Source of the DNA: Pseudomonadota bacterium
GTDB lineage: Bacteria; Pseudomonadota; Alphaproteobacteria; Rhizobiales; Xanthobacteraceae
DNA: 64,000 bases
NCBI GenBank assembly: GCA_018240595.1
Contig: JAFEFL010000042.1
Location: 60,392 to 124,391, forward strand
Reading direction: 5' to 3'
The position numbers were made by a program, and so were the translations under genes. The notes under the pieces were generated by a model that saw only the letters and a program-made list of their open reading frames with translations, ran no database searches and was not told where the DNA came from. Shown in pieces: positions 1 through 8,381 of this stretch (positions are counted from its first letter, which is position 1; each line of letters begins with the position of its first letter).

Positions 1-2459
1 CCTTGTTCCAGCTCTGGTACGCCTCGCCGCTGCCCTACATGCTCAACTTCGGCGTCATCAACGACGGCCAGGCGCGCATCGTTCACCTGGCCTTCGCCTT
101 CACGCTGGCGCTGACCAGCTTCCCCGCATTCAAGACGTCGCGCCGCGACGCGGTGCCGTTCTATGACTGGATCCTCGTCGTGGCCGCGCTGGTCTCGACG
201 CTTTATCTCCTCGTCTTCTACAACGACATCGCGCAACGCCCCGGCCTGCCGACCACCGCCGATATCGCCGTCTCGGTGATCGGCGTGCTGGTGCTGCTGG
301 AAACCGCGCGCCGCGCCGTCGGCCCGGCGCTGGCGATCATCGCGGCGATCATGGTCGTCTACATTTTCGCCGGTCCGTACCTGCCCGGCCTGATGGGCCA
401 CAAGGGCGCGACCTTGTCGCGCGCCTCGTCGCAAATGTGGCTGACGTCGGAAGGCATCTTCGGCGTCGCGCTCGGCGTCTCGACCAACGTCGTGTTCTTC
501 TTCGTGCTGTTCGGCAGCCTGCTCGAGCGTGCCGGCGCCGGCAATTACTTCATCCAGCTCGCCTTCGCCATGCTCGGCACCTTCCGCGGCGGCCCGGCCA
601 AGGCCGGCGTCGTCGCCTCCGGCATGACCGGCATGATCTCCGGCTCGTCGATCGCCAACACCGTGACGACCGGCACCTTCACCATCCCGCTGATGAAGCG
701 CGTCGGCTACTCCGCCGTGAAAGCCGGCGCCATCGAATGCGCCGCCGGCGTCAACGGCCAGCTGATGCCGCCGGTGATGGGCGCCGCCGCGTTCCTCATC
801 GCCGAATATGTCGGCATTCCCTATGCCGACGTGGTGAAGCACGCCTTCCTGCCGGCGTTCCTCACTTACGGCGCGCTGTTCTACATCGTCGACATCGAGG
901 CGGCGAAAGCCGGCATGCGCGGCCTGCAGCGCTCGTCGACCGCGCCGCTGCGCTACAGCCTGCTGCGCGCGCTGATGACCATCTGCGGCATCATCATCCT
1001 CAGCGGTGTCGTCTATTACACCGTGGGCTGGATCAAGGTCTGGTTCGGCGAGGCGGCGAGCTGGGTGCTCGGCGTCGGCCTCGTCGCCGCCTATGTCGGC
1101 CTGCTCTGGAACAAGGCCAAGCATCCCGACCTGCCGCAGGACGATCCGAGCAAGGCCATCATCAAGGTGCCGGACTTCTATGAGACGGCGCGCACCGGGC
1201 TGCATTATCTCCTGCCGGTCGTGGTGCTGATCTGGTGCCTCATGATCGAGGAACTGTCGCCGGGCCTGTCGGCCTTCTGGGGCACCATGTTCCTGATCTT
1301 CATCATGGTGACGCAGCGACCGGTCGTCGCCTACTTCCGCGGCGAGCACACTTTGGGTGCCCGCGTCCGCGAAGGCATCGACGATCTGATTGCCGCCTTC
1401 GAATCGGCCTCGCGCAACATGACCTCGGTCGGCATCGCCACCGCGGCGGCCGGCATCATCGTCGGCACCGTGGCGCTCACCGGCATCGGCCTCGTCATGA
1501 CCGAGATCGTCGAGGCCGCTTCCGGCGGCAGCCTGATCATCATGCTGATCCTGACTGCCTTCATCTGCCTGCTGCTCGGCATCGGCATGCCGACGACCGC
1601 GAACTATGTCGTGGTCGCGACGCTGATGGCGCCGGTGCTGGTCGAGGTGGCGCAGCAGAACGACCTTGCGGTGCCGCTGGTCGCCGTGCACATGTTCGTC
1701 TTCTACTTTGGCCTGATGGCGGACGTGCACCCGCCCGTCGGATTGGCCGCTTACGCGGCGGCGGCCATCTCCGGCGCCGATCCGATCAAGACCGGCCTGC
1801 AGGGCTTCTGGTACGAGATCCGCACCGGGCTCCTGCCCTTCATCTTCATCTTCAACACCGAACTCCTGCTCATCGACATCGGCGGCTACGGCAACCTGTT
1901 CCTGGTCGTCGCGTGCTCGATCATCGCCATGGCGTGTTTCGTGGCGGCGACGCAGAACTGGCTGCTGACGCGTAACCGCTGGTACGAGAACATCGCGTTG
2001 CTGCTGATCTGCTTCACGCTGTTCCGCCCCGGCTTCTGGCTCGACAAGTTCCAGGATCCGTTCATCGATCGCCCGGCGACCGATCTCGTCGCCATGGCGA
2101 ACTCGACGCCGGTCGACGACACGCTGCGCTTCCGCGTCAAGAGTCAGTCGCGCGCCGGCGAGGACGTCGTGAAGCTCGTCCGCCTGACGGTGAAGGAAGG
2201 CAAGGACGGCATGGAGCGCCTGCAGAAGTCGGGTATCGGTCTGTCGCGGCTGCCGGGTCCGGTGATGATCCAGACGGTGCGCTTCGGCAGCGAAGCGGCG
2301 AAATACGGCCTCGCGCCGGGCGACGAAGTCACCGCGGTACTCGTCGCCGCCGATCGGCCGAACCGCTACTGGTTTGCGCTGCCGGCTCTGCTGCTGCTCG
2401 CCGGCATCGTCTTCATGCAGCTGCGCCGCAAGGCACCGCGTCTGGCGCTGGCGCGCTGA
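1..2459 (+). CDS. TRAP transporter fused 4TM/12TM permease (5' partial)
   Basis: This is the membrane component of a tripartite ATP-independent periplasmic transporter in which the small (DctQ-like) and large (DctM-like) subunits are one chain. It would move an organic solute, unidentified here, using an ion gradient and a periplasmic binding protein that is not in the window. The 818 visible residues are dominated by hydrophobic segments and carry the DctM-type glycine-rich stretches GMTGMISGSSIANTVTTG and LLGIGMPTTANYVVVATL. After about residue 640 comes a soluble part resembling the DUF3394 extension of this family, with a PDZ-like stretch (VRFGSEAAKYGLAPGDEV), then one last membrane helix. 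The frame is open at the left edge with no convincing start, so the N-terminus lies upstream. Confidence 0.92.
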   Translation, partial: LFQLWYASPLPYMLNFGVINDGQARIVHLAFAFTLALTSFPAFKTSRRDAVPFYDWILVVAALVSTLYLLVFYNDIAQRPGLPTTADIAVSVIGVLVLLETARRAVGPALAIIAAIMVVYIFAGPYLPGLMGHKGATLSRASSQMWLTSEGIFGVALGVSTNVVFFFVLFGSLLERAGAGNYFIQLAFAMLGTFRGGPAKAGVVASGMTGMISGSSIANTVTTGTFTIPLMKRVGYSAVKAGAIECAAGVNGQLMPPVMGAAAFLIAEYVGIPYADVVKHAFLPAFLTYGALFYIVDIEAAKAGMRGLQRSSTAPLRYSLLRALMTICGIIILSGVVYYTVGWIKVWFGEAASWVLGVGLVAAYVGLLWNKAKHPDLPQDDPSKAIIKVPDFYETARTGLHYLLPVVVLIWCLMIEELSPGLSAFWGTMFLIFIMVTQRPVVAYFRGEHTLGARVREGIDDLIAAFESASRNMTSVGIATAAAGIIVGTVALTGIGLVMTEIVEAASGGSLIIMLILTAFICLLLGIGMPTTANYVVVATLMAPVLVEVAQQNDLAVPLVAVHMFVFYFGLMADVHPPVGLAAYAAAAISGADPIKTGLQGFWYEIRTGLLPFIFIFNTELLLIDIGGYGNLFLVVACSIIAMACFVAATQNWLLTRNRWYENIALLLICFTLFRPGFWLDKFQDPFIDRPATDLVAMANSTPVDDTLRFRVKSQSRAGEDVVKLVRLTVKEGKDGMERLQKSGIGLSRLPGPVMIQTVRFGSEAAKYGLAPGDEVTAVLVAADRPNRYWFALPALLLLAGIVFMQLRRKAPRLALAR

Positions 2460-2481
2460 AGCGCCATTGCCACGACCAACG

Positions 2482-2829
2482 TCAGCCCGTGGCGACGCGG
2501 GCTGACGGTCCCGCCGGAACCGACGTTGCTTCCTTGGCAACGGTCTTGACCGGCTCCGGCCGCACCAGGCTCGGCGTCGCTTTCGTCACGGTCGCCGGCG
2601 CAGCTTTGCCGTCGCCTGTCGCGGCGGGCTTTGCCTTCTTGGCCTTGCGCTTGGTCTTCTTGCCCGCGGCCTTCGCGCTCTTCTTGTCCTTCGCCGCGCC
2701 GGCCCCGGCGAGCTTAGCGCACTTGCTTTTGTCAACGGCCGCCTTCAATTCCGCGATCTCGGCCTGAAGCTTCTTCAACTTCTTCAGCTTCTTCTTCAGC
2801 GTTTTGCTGGCGTCGTCTTTCTTCGACAT
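2482..2829 (-). CDS. small lysine/alanine-rich basic protein, hypothetical
   Basis: A 115-residue protein starting MSKKDDASKTLKKKLKKLK. A short amphipathic, probably coiled-coil segment (LKKLQAEIAELKAAVDK) is followed by a long Lys/Ala/Pro tail (KKSAKAAGKKTKRKAKKAK) that resembles histone-H1-like low-complexity tails. The start at 2829 is preferred because the frame runs further upstream without recognisable protein character. The gene ends 22 bases after the TRAP permease and is convergent with it. No enzymatic motif is visible. Function is unknown; nucleic-acid binding through the basic tail is only a guess. Confidence 0.6.
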   Translation of the reverse strand: MSKKDDASKTLKKKLKKLKKLQAEIAELKAAVDKSKCAKLAGAGAAKDKKSAKAAGKKTKRKAKKAKPAATGDGKAAPATVTKATPSLVRPEPVKTVAKEATSVPAGPSARVATG

Positions 2830-3183
2830 ACTCGCACCCACCGTTGCCTTTGTGCACTTATGAAGCCAAGCGGCGCCCGGCGTGACCGGCGACGTGAAAG
2901 GAACCGCCCGCAAGAACGCGGTGAGCGTACCGGGAACGGCCATGCGGTCAACGGAAACTCCGTCGCATATTGTAACGCGCTGACAGGGCTCGGGGATTCC
3001 AACGGCCCGGCAGACGTCGTCGGCTTCATCCGGCGCCGATCTGAAAACTTCTATGACAGTTTTGTGACAATGCCCGCAGATCACCGTCGCGCCGCATCGC
3101 ATCGTGCATGTCGTTTTCATTCTGCACGCAGGATGGGTTAGCATCCGGCGCGCCGACAGCGACCAAGAGAAGCAGTTGCGTCC
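2830..3183. other. intergenic region between divergent small genes
   Basis: About 350 bases between the lysine-rich minus-strand gene and the plus-strand 60-codon gene. Open frames cross it on both strands, but their translations are Arg/Cys/Ser-rich, as expected of random high-GC frames, and show no family motif. It presumably holds the promoters of the two divergent genes. I see no clear operator, terminator or RNA structure. Confidence 0.4.
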
Positions 3184-3366
3184 ATGACGACACCGCCGCC
3201 ATCGCCGAGCAATGACGACGACGCCACGCTCTATTGGCTGACCATGGCGCGTCGGGTTCTCGCCGGCGAGATCGCGCCACTGGAGGCGCGGCACTTGATC
3301 GAAGGCGCGCCGCGCAAGATCAGAAACGCTGCCGTGCGTGAAGCCGCGGAATCCGTGCGGCTTTAA
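3184..3366 (+). CDS. hypothetical 60-residue protein
   Basis: A short protein beginning MTTPPPSPSNDDDATLYWL, with a Pro/Asp-rich start and a helical middle (TMARRVLAGEIAPLEARHLIE). The codons after the first ten look natural for this genome, with GC-rich third positions. The gene lies 9 bases from the 3' end of the convergent phnE. No signal peptide or membrane helix is seen and I do not recognise the family. Confidence 0.5.
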   Translation: MTTPPPSPSNDDDATLYWLTMARRVLAGEIAPLEARHLIEGAPRKIRNAAVREAAESVRL

Positions 3367-3375
3367 CTTTCCCGC

Positions 3376-4212
3376 TCAGACTAGCGCCTTGCGAATGCGC
3401 GCGCTGACGAGATCGAGCACCATGACCGTGACGACGATGATGATGATCTGCGCGGCCGTGTCGCCGTAGTGGAAGCTGCGGATGCTCTCGTACAAGGTCT
3501 GGCCGATGCCGCCGGCGCCGACGATACCGAGCGTGGTGGCCGAGCGCACATTGGTTTCCAGACGATAGAGCGTCAGCGAACTCCACAGCGGCGTGACCTG
3601 CGGGATGACGCCGAACACGACCTCCTGCACCTTCAGCGCGCCGGTGACGCGAATGCCTTCGATCGGGCGCGGATCGACCGCCTCGACCGCTTCGGAGAAC
3701 AGCTTGGCGAAGACGCCGAGATTGTGCACGAACAGCGCCATCACGCCGGCGAAGGGCCCGAGGCCGACGGCGACGACGAACAGCAGCGCGAACACGATTT
3801 CGTTGATGGCCCGGCAGGCATCCATCAGCCGCCGCACCGGCTGCACGACCCATTGCGGCGCCACGTTCGACGAACACAGGATCGAGAACGGGATGCCGAA
3901 CAGCACGGCGAGCGCCGTGCCCCAGATCGCGATCTGGATTGTCACTGCCATGTCGGCGACATACTGATCCCAGTCGTGGAAATTCGGATGCAGGAAGGCG
4001 GCGCCGAATTCCGCCATGTTGCGCCAGTCGGTGACCAGCGCCGTGGCCCGGAACATTTCCGACGGGCCCCAGCTCCAGATCAGGAGCCCGGCAACGATCA
4101 GCCAGACGACGTAGCTGCGCAGGCGCTGGGCCAGGGGAATGCGCGGCACGGTGACGTCCCGCATCGACTTCGGCGTGATGGCGTTGTCGAGGGGCGCGGC
4201 GGCGTCTGTCAT
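3376..4212 (-). CDS. phnE: phosphonate ABC transporter permease PhnE
   Basis: Inner-membrane channel subunit of the PhnCDE phosphonate importer. The 278-residue protein has a cytoplasmic N-terminus of about 30 residues, then hydrophobic segments typical of binding-protein-dependent permeases. The EAA loop that docks on the ATPase is visible as EAVEAVDPRPIEGIRVTGA, with PQVTPLW following. It is the last gene of the minus-strand phnC-phnD-phnE set. It is separated from phnD by 77 bases that contain a strong hairpin terminator, so it is probably made in smaller amounts than the binding protein. Only one PhnE is present, whereas some relatives carry two. Confidence 0.95.
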   Translation of the reverse strand: MTDAAAPLDNAITPKSMRDVTVPRIPLAQRLRSYVVWLIVAGLLIWSWGPSEMFRATALVTDWRNMAEFGAAFLHPNFHDWDQYVADMAVTIQIAIWGTALAVLFGIPFSILCSSNVAPQWVVQPVRRLMDACRAINEIVFALLFVVAVGLGPFAGVMALFVHNLGVFAKLFSEAVEAVDPRPIEGIRVTGALKVQEVVFGVIPQVTPLWSSLTLYRLETNVRSATTLGIVGAGGIGQTLYESIRSFHYGDTAAQIIIIVVTVMVLDLVSARIRKALV

Positions 4213-4242
4213 GATCGGTTAAACCTGAATATCCGGCAGACG

Positions 4243-4279
4243 GAAAAAGGGCGTCGGACCGCGCTGCAGTCCGACGCCC
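4243..4279 (-). terminator. hairpin with T-run between phnD and phnE
   Basis: Read on the minus strand, an 11-bp perfect stem (GGGCGTCGGAC / GTCCGACGCCC, at 4249-4259 and 4269-4279) with a 9-base loop is followed directly by TTTTTCC. This has the form of a rho-independent terminator. It lies inside the transporter operon, after the binding-protein gene and before the permease gene. Partial termination there would give more phnD than phnE mRNA, which is common for periplasmic binding proteins. Confidence 0.8.
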
Positions 4280-4289
4280 CCTCTTCCAA

Positions 4290-5405
4290 TCAATTGGTCG
4301 GCGTGTTCACCGCCTGGGCGGCGAAATCGGCGATCATCTTCTTCAGCTTGGCCTGGTCGCCGGCCTTGTCGGCCTCGACGAAGGCGGCGAGCTGAGCCTT
4401 GAAGGGCGAGCTTTCGACCTTTTCCGTCGCGGCCTGATCCTTCTTGATCTCGGCCAGCAGCGGCTCGAGCTTGGCCGTTTTCTCGGCGTCCGAGAGCTTG
4501 GCGTCGCCCTTGATCTTCATCATCGCCTTGTTGGCTTCGAGAATGCGGATCGGCAGCAGCTGGTTGTTGCTCGACGGGTTGAACGGCGACCAGATCAGGT
4601 TCGCCAGGATTTCCTTGTCGTGCTTGATCTCCTCCGGGGTGCCGATGCGGCCGTAGCTCAGGAGGAAGGTGTAGAGCTTGGTCTTGACCGCCGGGTCGAG
4701 ATCCTTGCGCCAGGCCAGCGGATCGAGCGGGATGATCGGCGAGGTCCAGATGATGCGGATCTTCTTGAAGTCTTCCGGCGACGAGGCCTGCAGGCGCTGC
4801 ATGTCTTCGGAGTTGTTGGTCGCGGCCTGCACCTGCTTGTGCGAGATCGCCATCTGGTTGGCCTGATGGCTGGCGTTACGCACGGTCTTGAAGCACTCCT
4901 TCGGGTCGATGTTCTTGGCCGCGAAGATGTACGAGGTCGGGACGAGGAAGCCCGAGGTCGAATTCGGATCGCCGATGCCGAAATCGATCGACTTGTCGCA
5001 CTTCAGCACGTCTTCGAGCTTCTGGTACGGGCTGTCGACGTTGACGATGATGTGCGAGTAGTAGCCCGTCGAGCCGTCCTTGCTGACGGTCTGCGCGAAG
5101 ATTTCCGCGTTCGAGCGGTCGACCGCTTCCATGCCGGACTTGTTGCCGTACCAGGCGACCTGCACCTTGTTGAAGCGCATCGCCTCGATGACGCCGGCAT
5201 AATCGCTCGAATAGAAAGCGTTGATCTTGAGGCCCGTCGCCTTGCTCATGTCCGCGAGGAAGGGTTCCCAGTTCTTCTTCTGGTTCACGGAAGCTTCGGT
5301 CGAAATGACGCCGAAGTTGATTTCGTTGGTTTCCGCACGGGCGACCGTCGCCGAAACGCTGGCGGTCATCGCCAACGCCGTGGCGATCAGGGCTAGCTTG
5401 CGCAT
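4290..5405 (-). CDS. phnD: phosphonate ABC transporter substrate-binding protein PhnD
   Basis: Periplasmic receptor that captures phosphonates and delivers them to PhnE/PhnC. The 371-residue precursor has a classical Sec signal peptide (residues 1-24, cleavage after ARA), then the start of a type II periplasmic binding fold (NEINFGVISTEA) and the family segment AWYGNKSGMEAVDRS. The start at 5405 is supported by AGGAG 7-11 bases upstream. It lies 65 bases downstream of phnC on the same strand and is followed by the hairpin terminator. Substrate specificity (2-aminoethylphosphonate, methylphosphonate or others) cannot be read from the sequence. Confidence 0.95.
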   Translation of the reverse strand: MRKLALIATALAMTASVSATVARAETNEINFGVISTEASVNQKKNWEPFLADMSKATGLKINAFYSSDYAGVIEAMRFNKVQVAWYGNKSGMEAVDRSNAEIFAQTVSKDGSTGYYSHIIVNVDSPYQKLEDVLKCDKSIDFGIGDPNSTSGFLVPTSYIFAAKNIDPKECFKTVRNASHQANQMAISHKQVQAATNNSEDMQRLQASSPEDFKKIRIIWTSPIIPLDPLAWRKDLDPAVKTKLYTFLLSYGRIGTPEEIKHDKEILANLIWSPFNPSSNNQLLPIRILEANKAMMKIKGDAKLSDAEKTAKLEPLLAEIKKDQAATEKVESSPFKAQLAAFVEADKAGDQAKLKKMIADFAAQAVNTPTN

Positions 5406-5470
5406 ATCGCTTCTCCTGTTGTGAATACGCTTTTCTTTTAGTGACGTCAGGCTACGGGCAGATGACGCGC

Positions 5471-6358
5471 TCAGGCGCTCATCCGCTCGATTTCGAAGGC
5501 GCTCTTGCGCGGCAACATCGGCGCGTAATCTTCATCCCCGTCATCCGCCTCCGCACCGAACGAGGGCAGGAACAACTCTTCGGACTCGGCACCGTAAATC
5601 CGGTTGAGAAAGGCCGGCGTCAGCGCACTCGACGGGCCGTCATAGGCGATCTTGCCGTCCTTCAGCGCGATGGTACGCGGGCAATACTTCATCGCGTATT
5701 CGACCTGATGCAGCGACACCAGAACGGTCAGGCCGTCATTGCGGTTCATGTCGGCGAGCAGGTCCATGACGCGGCGCGACGACGCCGGATCGAGCGAGGC
5801 GATCGGCTCGTCGGCAATCAGGAGTTCGGCGCCCTGCACCAGCGAGCGAGCGATAGCGGCGCGCTGCTGCTGGCCGCCGGACAGATCGTTGGCGCGGCGA
5901 AGCGCATGTTCGGCGATGCCGACGCGCGACAGGGCCTGCATCGCGACGCGCTTCTCATCGTCGCTGAAGCGGCCGAGCGTGCCGCGCCCCGTCGGCACGC
6001 GGCCGAGCAGGCCGAAGCAGACATTGGTAAGCAGCGACAGCCGCGGCACCAGGTTGAATTGCTGGAAGATCACGCCGATGCGGGCGCGCAGATTGCGGCT
6101 GCAGTCGATGCGGCCGCCGCGCTGGATGGCCTGGCCGAGGACATGAATGTGCCCGGCGACGTCTTTGCCGTTGGCGCGCGGCGCGTCGATCGGAAGAAGG
6201 CCGGCGATGGCGCGTATCAATGTCGACTTGCCCGAGCCCGAGGCGCCGATCAGCGCCACCATCTCGCCGCGCTTGAGCGACAGCGAGATGCCGTCGAGCA
6301 CGGGCACGCCGCGCAGATAGCATTTGGAAATGCCCTTGGCCTCGATGACAGCATCCAT
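5471..6358 (-). CDS. phnC: phosphonate ABC transporter ATP-binding protein PhnC
   Basis: Cytoplasmic ATPase of the phosphonate importer. The 295 residues contain Walker A GASGSGKST (38-46), Q-loop FQQFNL near 98-103, the ABC signature LSGGQQQR (159-166), Walker B LLIADEP (179-185) and the switch histidine in VSLHQVEYA. About 25 acidic residues after the ATPase core (SEELFLPSFGAEADDGDEDY) form a short tail beyond the usual family length. It is the first gene of the phnCDE set and has 153 non-coding bases upstream, so it probably has its own promoter. Confidence 0.96.
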   Translation of the reverse strand: MDAVIEAKGISKCYLRGVPVLDGISLSLKRGEMVALIGASGSGKSTLIRAIAGLLPIDAPRANGKDVAGHIHVLGQAIQRGGRIDCSRNLRARIGVIFQQFNLVPRLSLLTNVCFGLLGRVPTGRGTLGRFSDDEKRVAMQALSRVGIAEHALRRANDLSGGQQQRAAIARSLVQGAELLIADEPIASLDPASSRRVMDLLADMNRNDGLTVLVSLHQVEYAMKYCPRTIALKDGKIAYDGPSSALTPAFLNRIYGAESEELFLPSFGAEADDGDEDYAPMLPRKSAFEIERMSA

Positions 6359-6383
6359 CCTTGGCGCACCCTTCTCTCATCGT

Positions 6384-6415
6384 CTGTCACAATCGCTAAC
6401 AACGGCGTGTGACAG
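6384..6415. promoter_or_regulatory. 8-bp inverted repeat upstream of phnC
   Basis: CTGTCACA (6384-6391) and TGTGACAG (6408-6415) are perfect inverted repeats with a 16-base spacer, in the 153-base gap upstream of phnC. The half-site resembles a PHO-box half (CTGTCAT), but PhoB sites are direct repeats spaced 11 bases apart, so the orientation does not fit PhoB. It may bind another dimeric regulator. This is inference from position and symmetry only. Confidence 0.35.
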
Positions 6416-6511
6416 TTGGATGAAGGGCGGCAGGCTTTGCCCGGCTCTCCACACGGCGGGGAAAGCGGTTGCAGCAGGTCCGATCGCGACGAGTTGCGGT
6501 TTGGATGCGGC

Positions 6512-7207
6512 TTATCCGCCGCGCGACAGGACGGCCTGATGCAGCACCGTGAACGGCGCGCCGGGCTGTGCCTGCTTGGAAACAACCAGCCGATCGATGA
6601 GCAGGCGCGGCGGTTCCGGCAACTGCTCAAATTTCGCGCAAAGGAATTTCAAGGCCGCGGTGCGCTTCTGCGTCGGCAGCGACCCGGTCAGCGTCATGTG
6701 AAAGCGGAAATCCTCGAAGACGTAAGGATAACCCCAGCGGTACAGATGTTCGATCTGCCGCTCGCTGAGCCCGGGGGCAAGGCGCCGCGACAATTCCTGC
6801 TCGGTCATCTGGGCGCGGAACTTGTCGAAGCCGGTCACGCAGGCCACGGCCAGCGCATTGAGCGGTTCGCATGGCGCTTCCGGCACCAGCGCGATGAACG
6901 AGCCGATCTCGCGCACCACCAGTCGGCCGGCATCGACCGGCTTCTGTTGCGCGGCGAAAGCCGTGCAGGCATCGACGAAGTCGGATTCGCTGAAGCCATC
7001 CTTGAGCCGGACCGGCGGCTTCATGGTGGCGTGAAATCCGTAGACGCGCGGCTCGCGCACCAGCGCCGGCCAGCTCGCATCGGCGCCGTCGAGATAGGCG
7101 CAATCCGCGCCGCGATAGGCGTCGTAGCCGATCGCCGCCGCGCCGAAGCGATAGAGTGGCGTCTCCGCCACCGGCACATAATAGACCGCGTAGCGCGCTG
7201 AACTCAT
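6512..7207 (-). CDS. DUF1045 family protein of phosphonate operons, 2H phosphoesterase-like
   Basis: A 231-residue protein of the family named for its presence in phn operons (DUF1045). Two HxT motifs typical of the 2H phosphoesterase fold are visible: His59-Ala-Thr61 in YGFHATMKPP and His170-Met-Thr172 in FRFHMTLTGSL. 2H enzymes open cyclic phosphodiesters, and the C-P lyase pathway makes 5-phosphoribosyl 1,2-cyclic phosphate, normally opened by PhnP. No phnP is in the window, so this protein could do that step; that is inference. It lies 19 bases after the PhnM-like gene and is the last gene of the phnF-led transcript. Confidence 0.85.
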   Translation of the reverse strand: MSSARYAVYYVPVAETPLYRFGAAAIGYDAYRGADCAYLDGADASWPALVREPRVYGFHATMKPPVRLKDGFSESDFVDACTAFAAQQKPVDAGRLVVREIGSFIALVPEAPCEPLNALAVACVTGFDKFRAQMTEQELSRRLAPGLSERQIEHLYRWGYPYVFEDFRFHMTLTGSLPTQKRTAALKFLCAKFEQLPEPPRLLIDRLVVSKQAQPGAPFTVLHQAVLSRGG

Positions 7208-7226
7208 GCCGCCGCACTCCCGCCCG

Positions 7227-8378
7227 TCAGTTGAACCGGCTCGAGTCGGTCACGTGCACGAAGCGGCCTTCGGCCATCGTCGCCACGGCCTTCGGCCGCA
7301 GCGGATCGCTGGCATCGACCACGACGATATCGGCGCGCATGCCCGGCGCCAGAATGCCGCGATCTTCGAGGCCCGCGGCCTGCGCCGGCCGCTCCGAGAC
7401 GAAGCGCCAGGCTTGCTCCAGCGGCGCGACCTTGTCGGCGGCGAGCCGGAACGGCGCGAGCAGCGGCGCCGGATAGTAGTAATCCGACGCCAGCACGGTG
7501 CACAGGCCGCGTCCGATCATGTCGGCGGCGGCGATCCAGCCGATATGGCTGCCGCCGCGCACCACATTGGGCGCGCCCATCACGACGTTGTCGCCGGCGC
7601 GCGTGGCGTCGTCGGCGGTCTCGAGATTGACCGGAAATTCGGCGACGCGGCAGCCGAGCGCGCGGAACCACTGGCGCTGCGCCGGCGAATTGTCGTCATG
7701 CGACAAGGTCGCGACGGCGTTGCCGCCGGCGGCGCGCGCCAGCCGCTCGATCGAACCGGGCACTTCATTGGCGCGGGCGCGCAGCCGCTCGACCAGCGCA
7801 TTGAAGTCCTCGACCGTCAGCCCGGCCCGCGCCGCCATCTCGGCGATCTTGCGCGTGCGCGGCGGCGCCGAGGCGCTCGGCATATGATCGTTGAAGCCGA
7901 GCATTGCAATGCGCCGCTCGCCCAACCAGTCGGTGATCTCGGCCTCGGCGTCGAGGTTGTAGGTCTCGTGGCGCAGGTGGCAGCGCGTGTCGGCGCCGAG
8001 CGACGGGTTGAGATCCTCGATGGCGTTCAGCGCCGCGCGCGCATTGTCGGCGCCGCGCAGCCCCGGCTCCCACGACCAGGTCACGCCGTGGAACAAGGTC
8101 GTGATGCCGTTGCCGACCGCCTGGCGATCGCTCTCCTGCAACGCCAGATCGATCGGAAAGCCGACGCCCGGCCGCGGCATCAATTGCCGCTCGAACGCGT
8201 CGGCGTGAATATCGACGATGCCCGGCAGCACATAGAGTCCGCGCGCATCGTAGGCGCGGCCATTGCCGCCATTGGCGCCGACCGCGGCGATGGCGCCGTC
8301 CTTGTCATCGACCACGACATCGGTCTCGACGAACGTGCCGTTGATCAACGCCTGTCCACCTTGGATCCGCATGGCCAT
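7227..8378 (-). CDS. phnM: PhnM-like amidohydrolase (divergent paralogue)
   Basis: A member of the amidohydrolase family of alpha-D-ribose 1-methylphosphonate 5-triphosphate diphosphatase, which removes pyrophosphate before C-P bond cleavage. The 383 residues show the metal-binding HxD in LPGIVDIHADAFERQ, LSHDDN, and the family block VVMGAPNVVRGGSHIGW followed by LASDYYYPAPLLA. It differs from the second PhnM in this window (15138-16298), which has the canonical ELHTDHLE and SLMDHTPGQRQF motifs. Here FNDHMP replaces the latter. It starts 3 bases after the acetyltransferase gene, so they are co-transcribed. Its substrate may differ from that of the canonical enzyme. Confidence 0.85.
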   Translation of the reverse strand: MAMRIQGGQALINGTFVETDVVVDDKDGAIAAVGANGGNGRAYDARGLYVLPGIVDIHADAFERQLMPRPGVGFPIDLALQESDRQAVGNGITTLFHGVTWSWEPGLRGADNARAALNAIEDLNPSLGADTRCHLRHETYNLDAEAEITDWLGERRIAMLGFNDHMPSASAPPRTRKIAEMAARAGLTVEDFNALVERLRARANEVPGSIERLARAAGGNAVATLSHDDNSPAQRQWFRALGCRVAEFPVNLETADDATRAGDNVVMGAPNVVRGGSHIGWIAAADMIGRGLCTVLASDYYYPAPLLAPFRLAADKVAPLEQAWRFVSERPAQAAGLEDRGILAPGMRADIVVVDASDPLRPKAVATMAEGRFVHVTDSSRFN

Positions 8379-8381
8379 TCC

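Noticed and set aside
6384..6415. PHO box upstream of phnC
   Set aside because: Half-sites are inverted, not direct repeats at 11-base spacing; kept only as an unnamed symmetric site.
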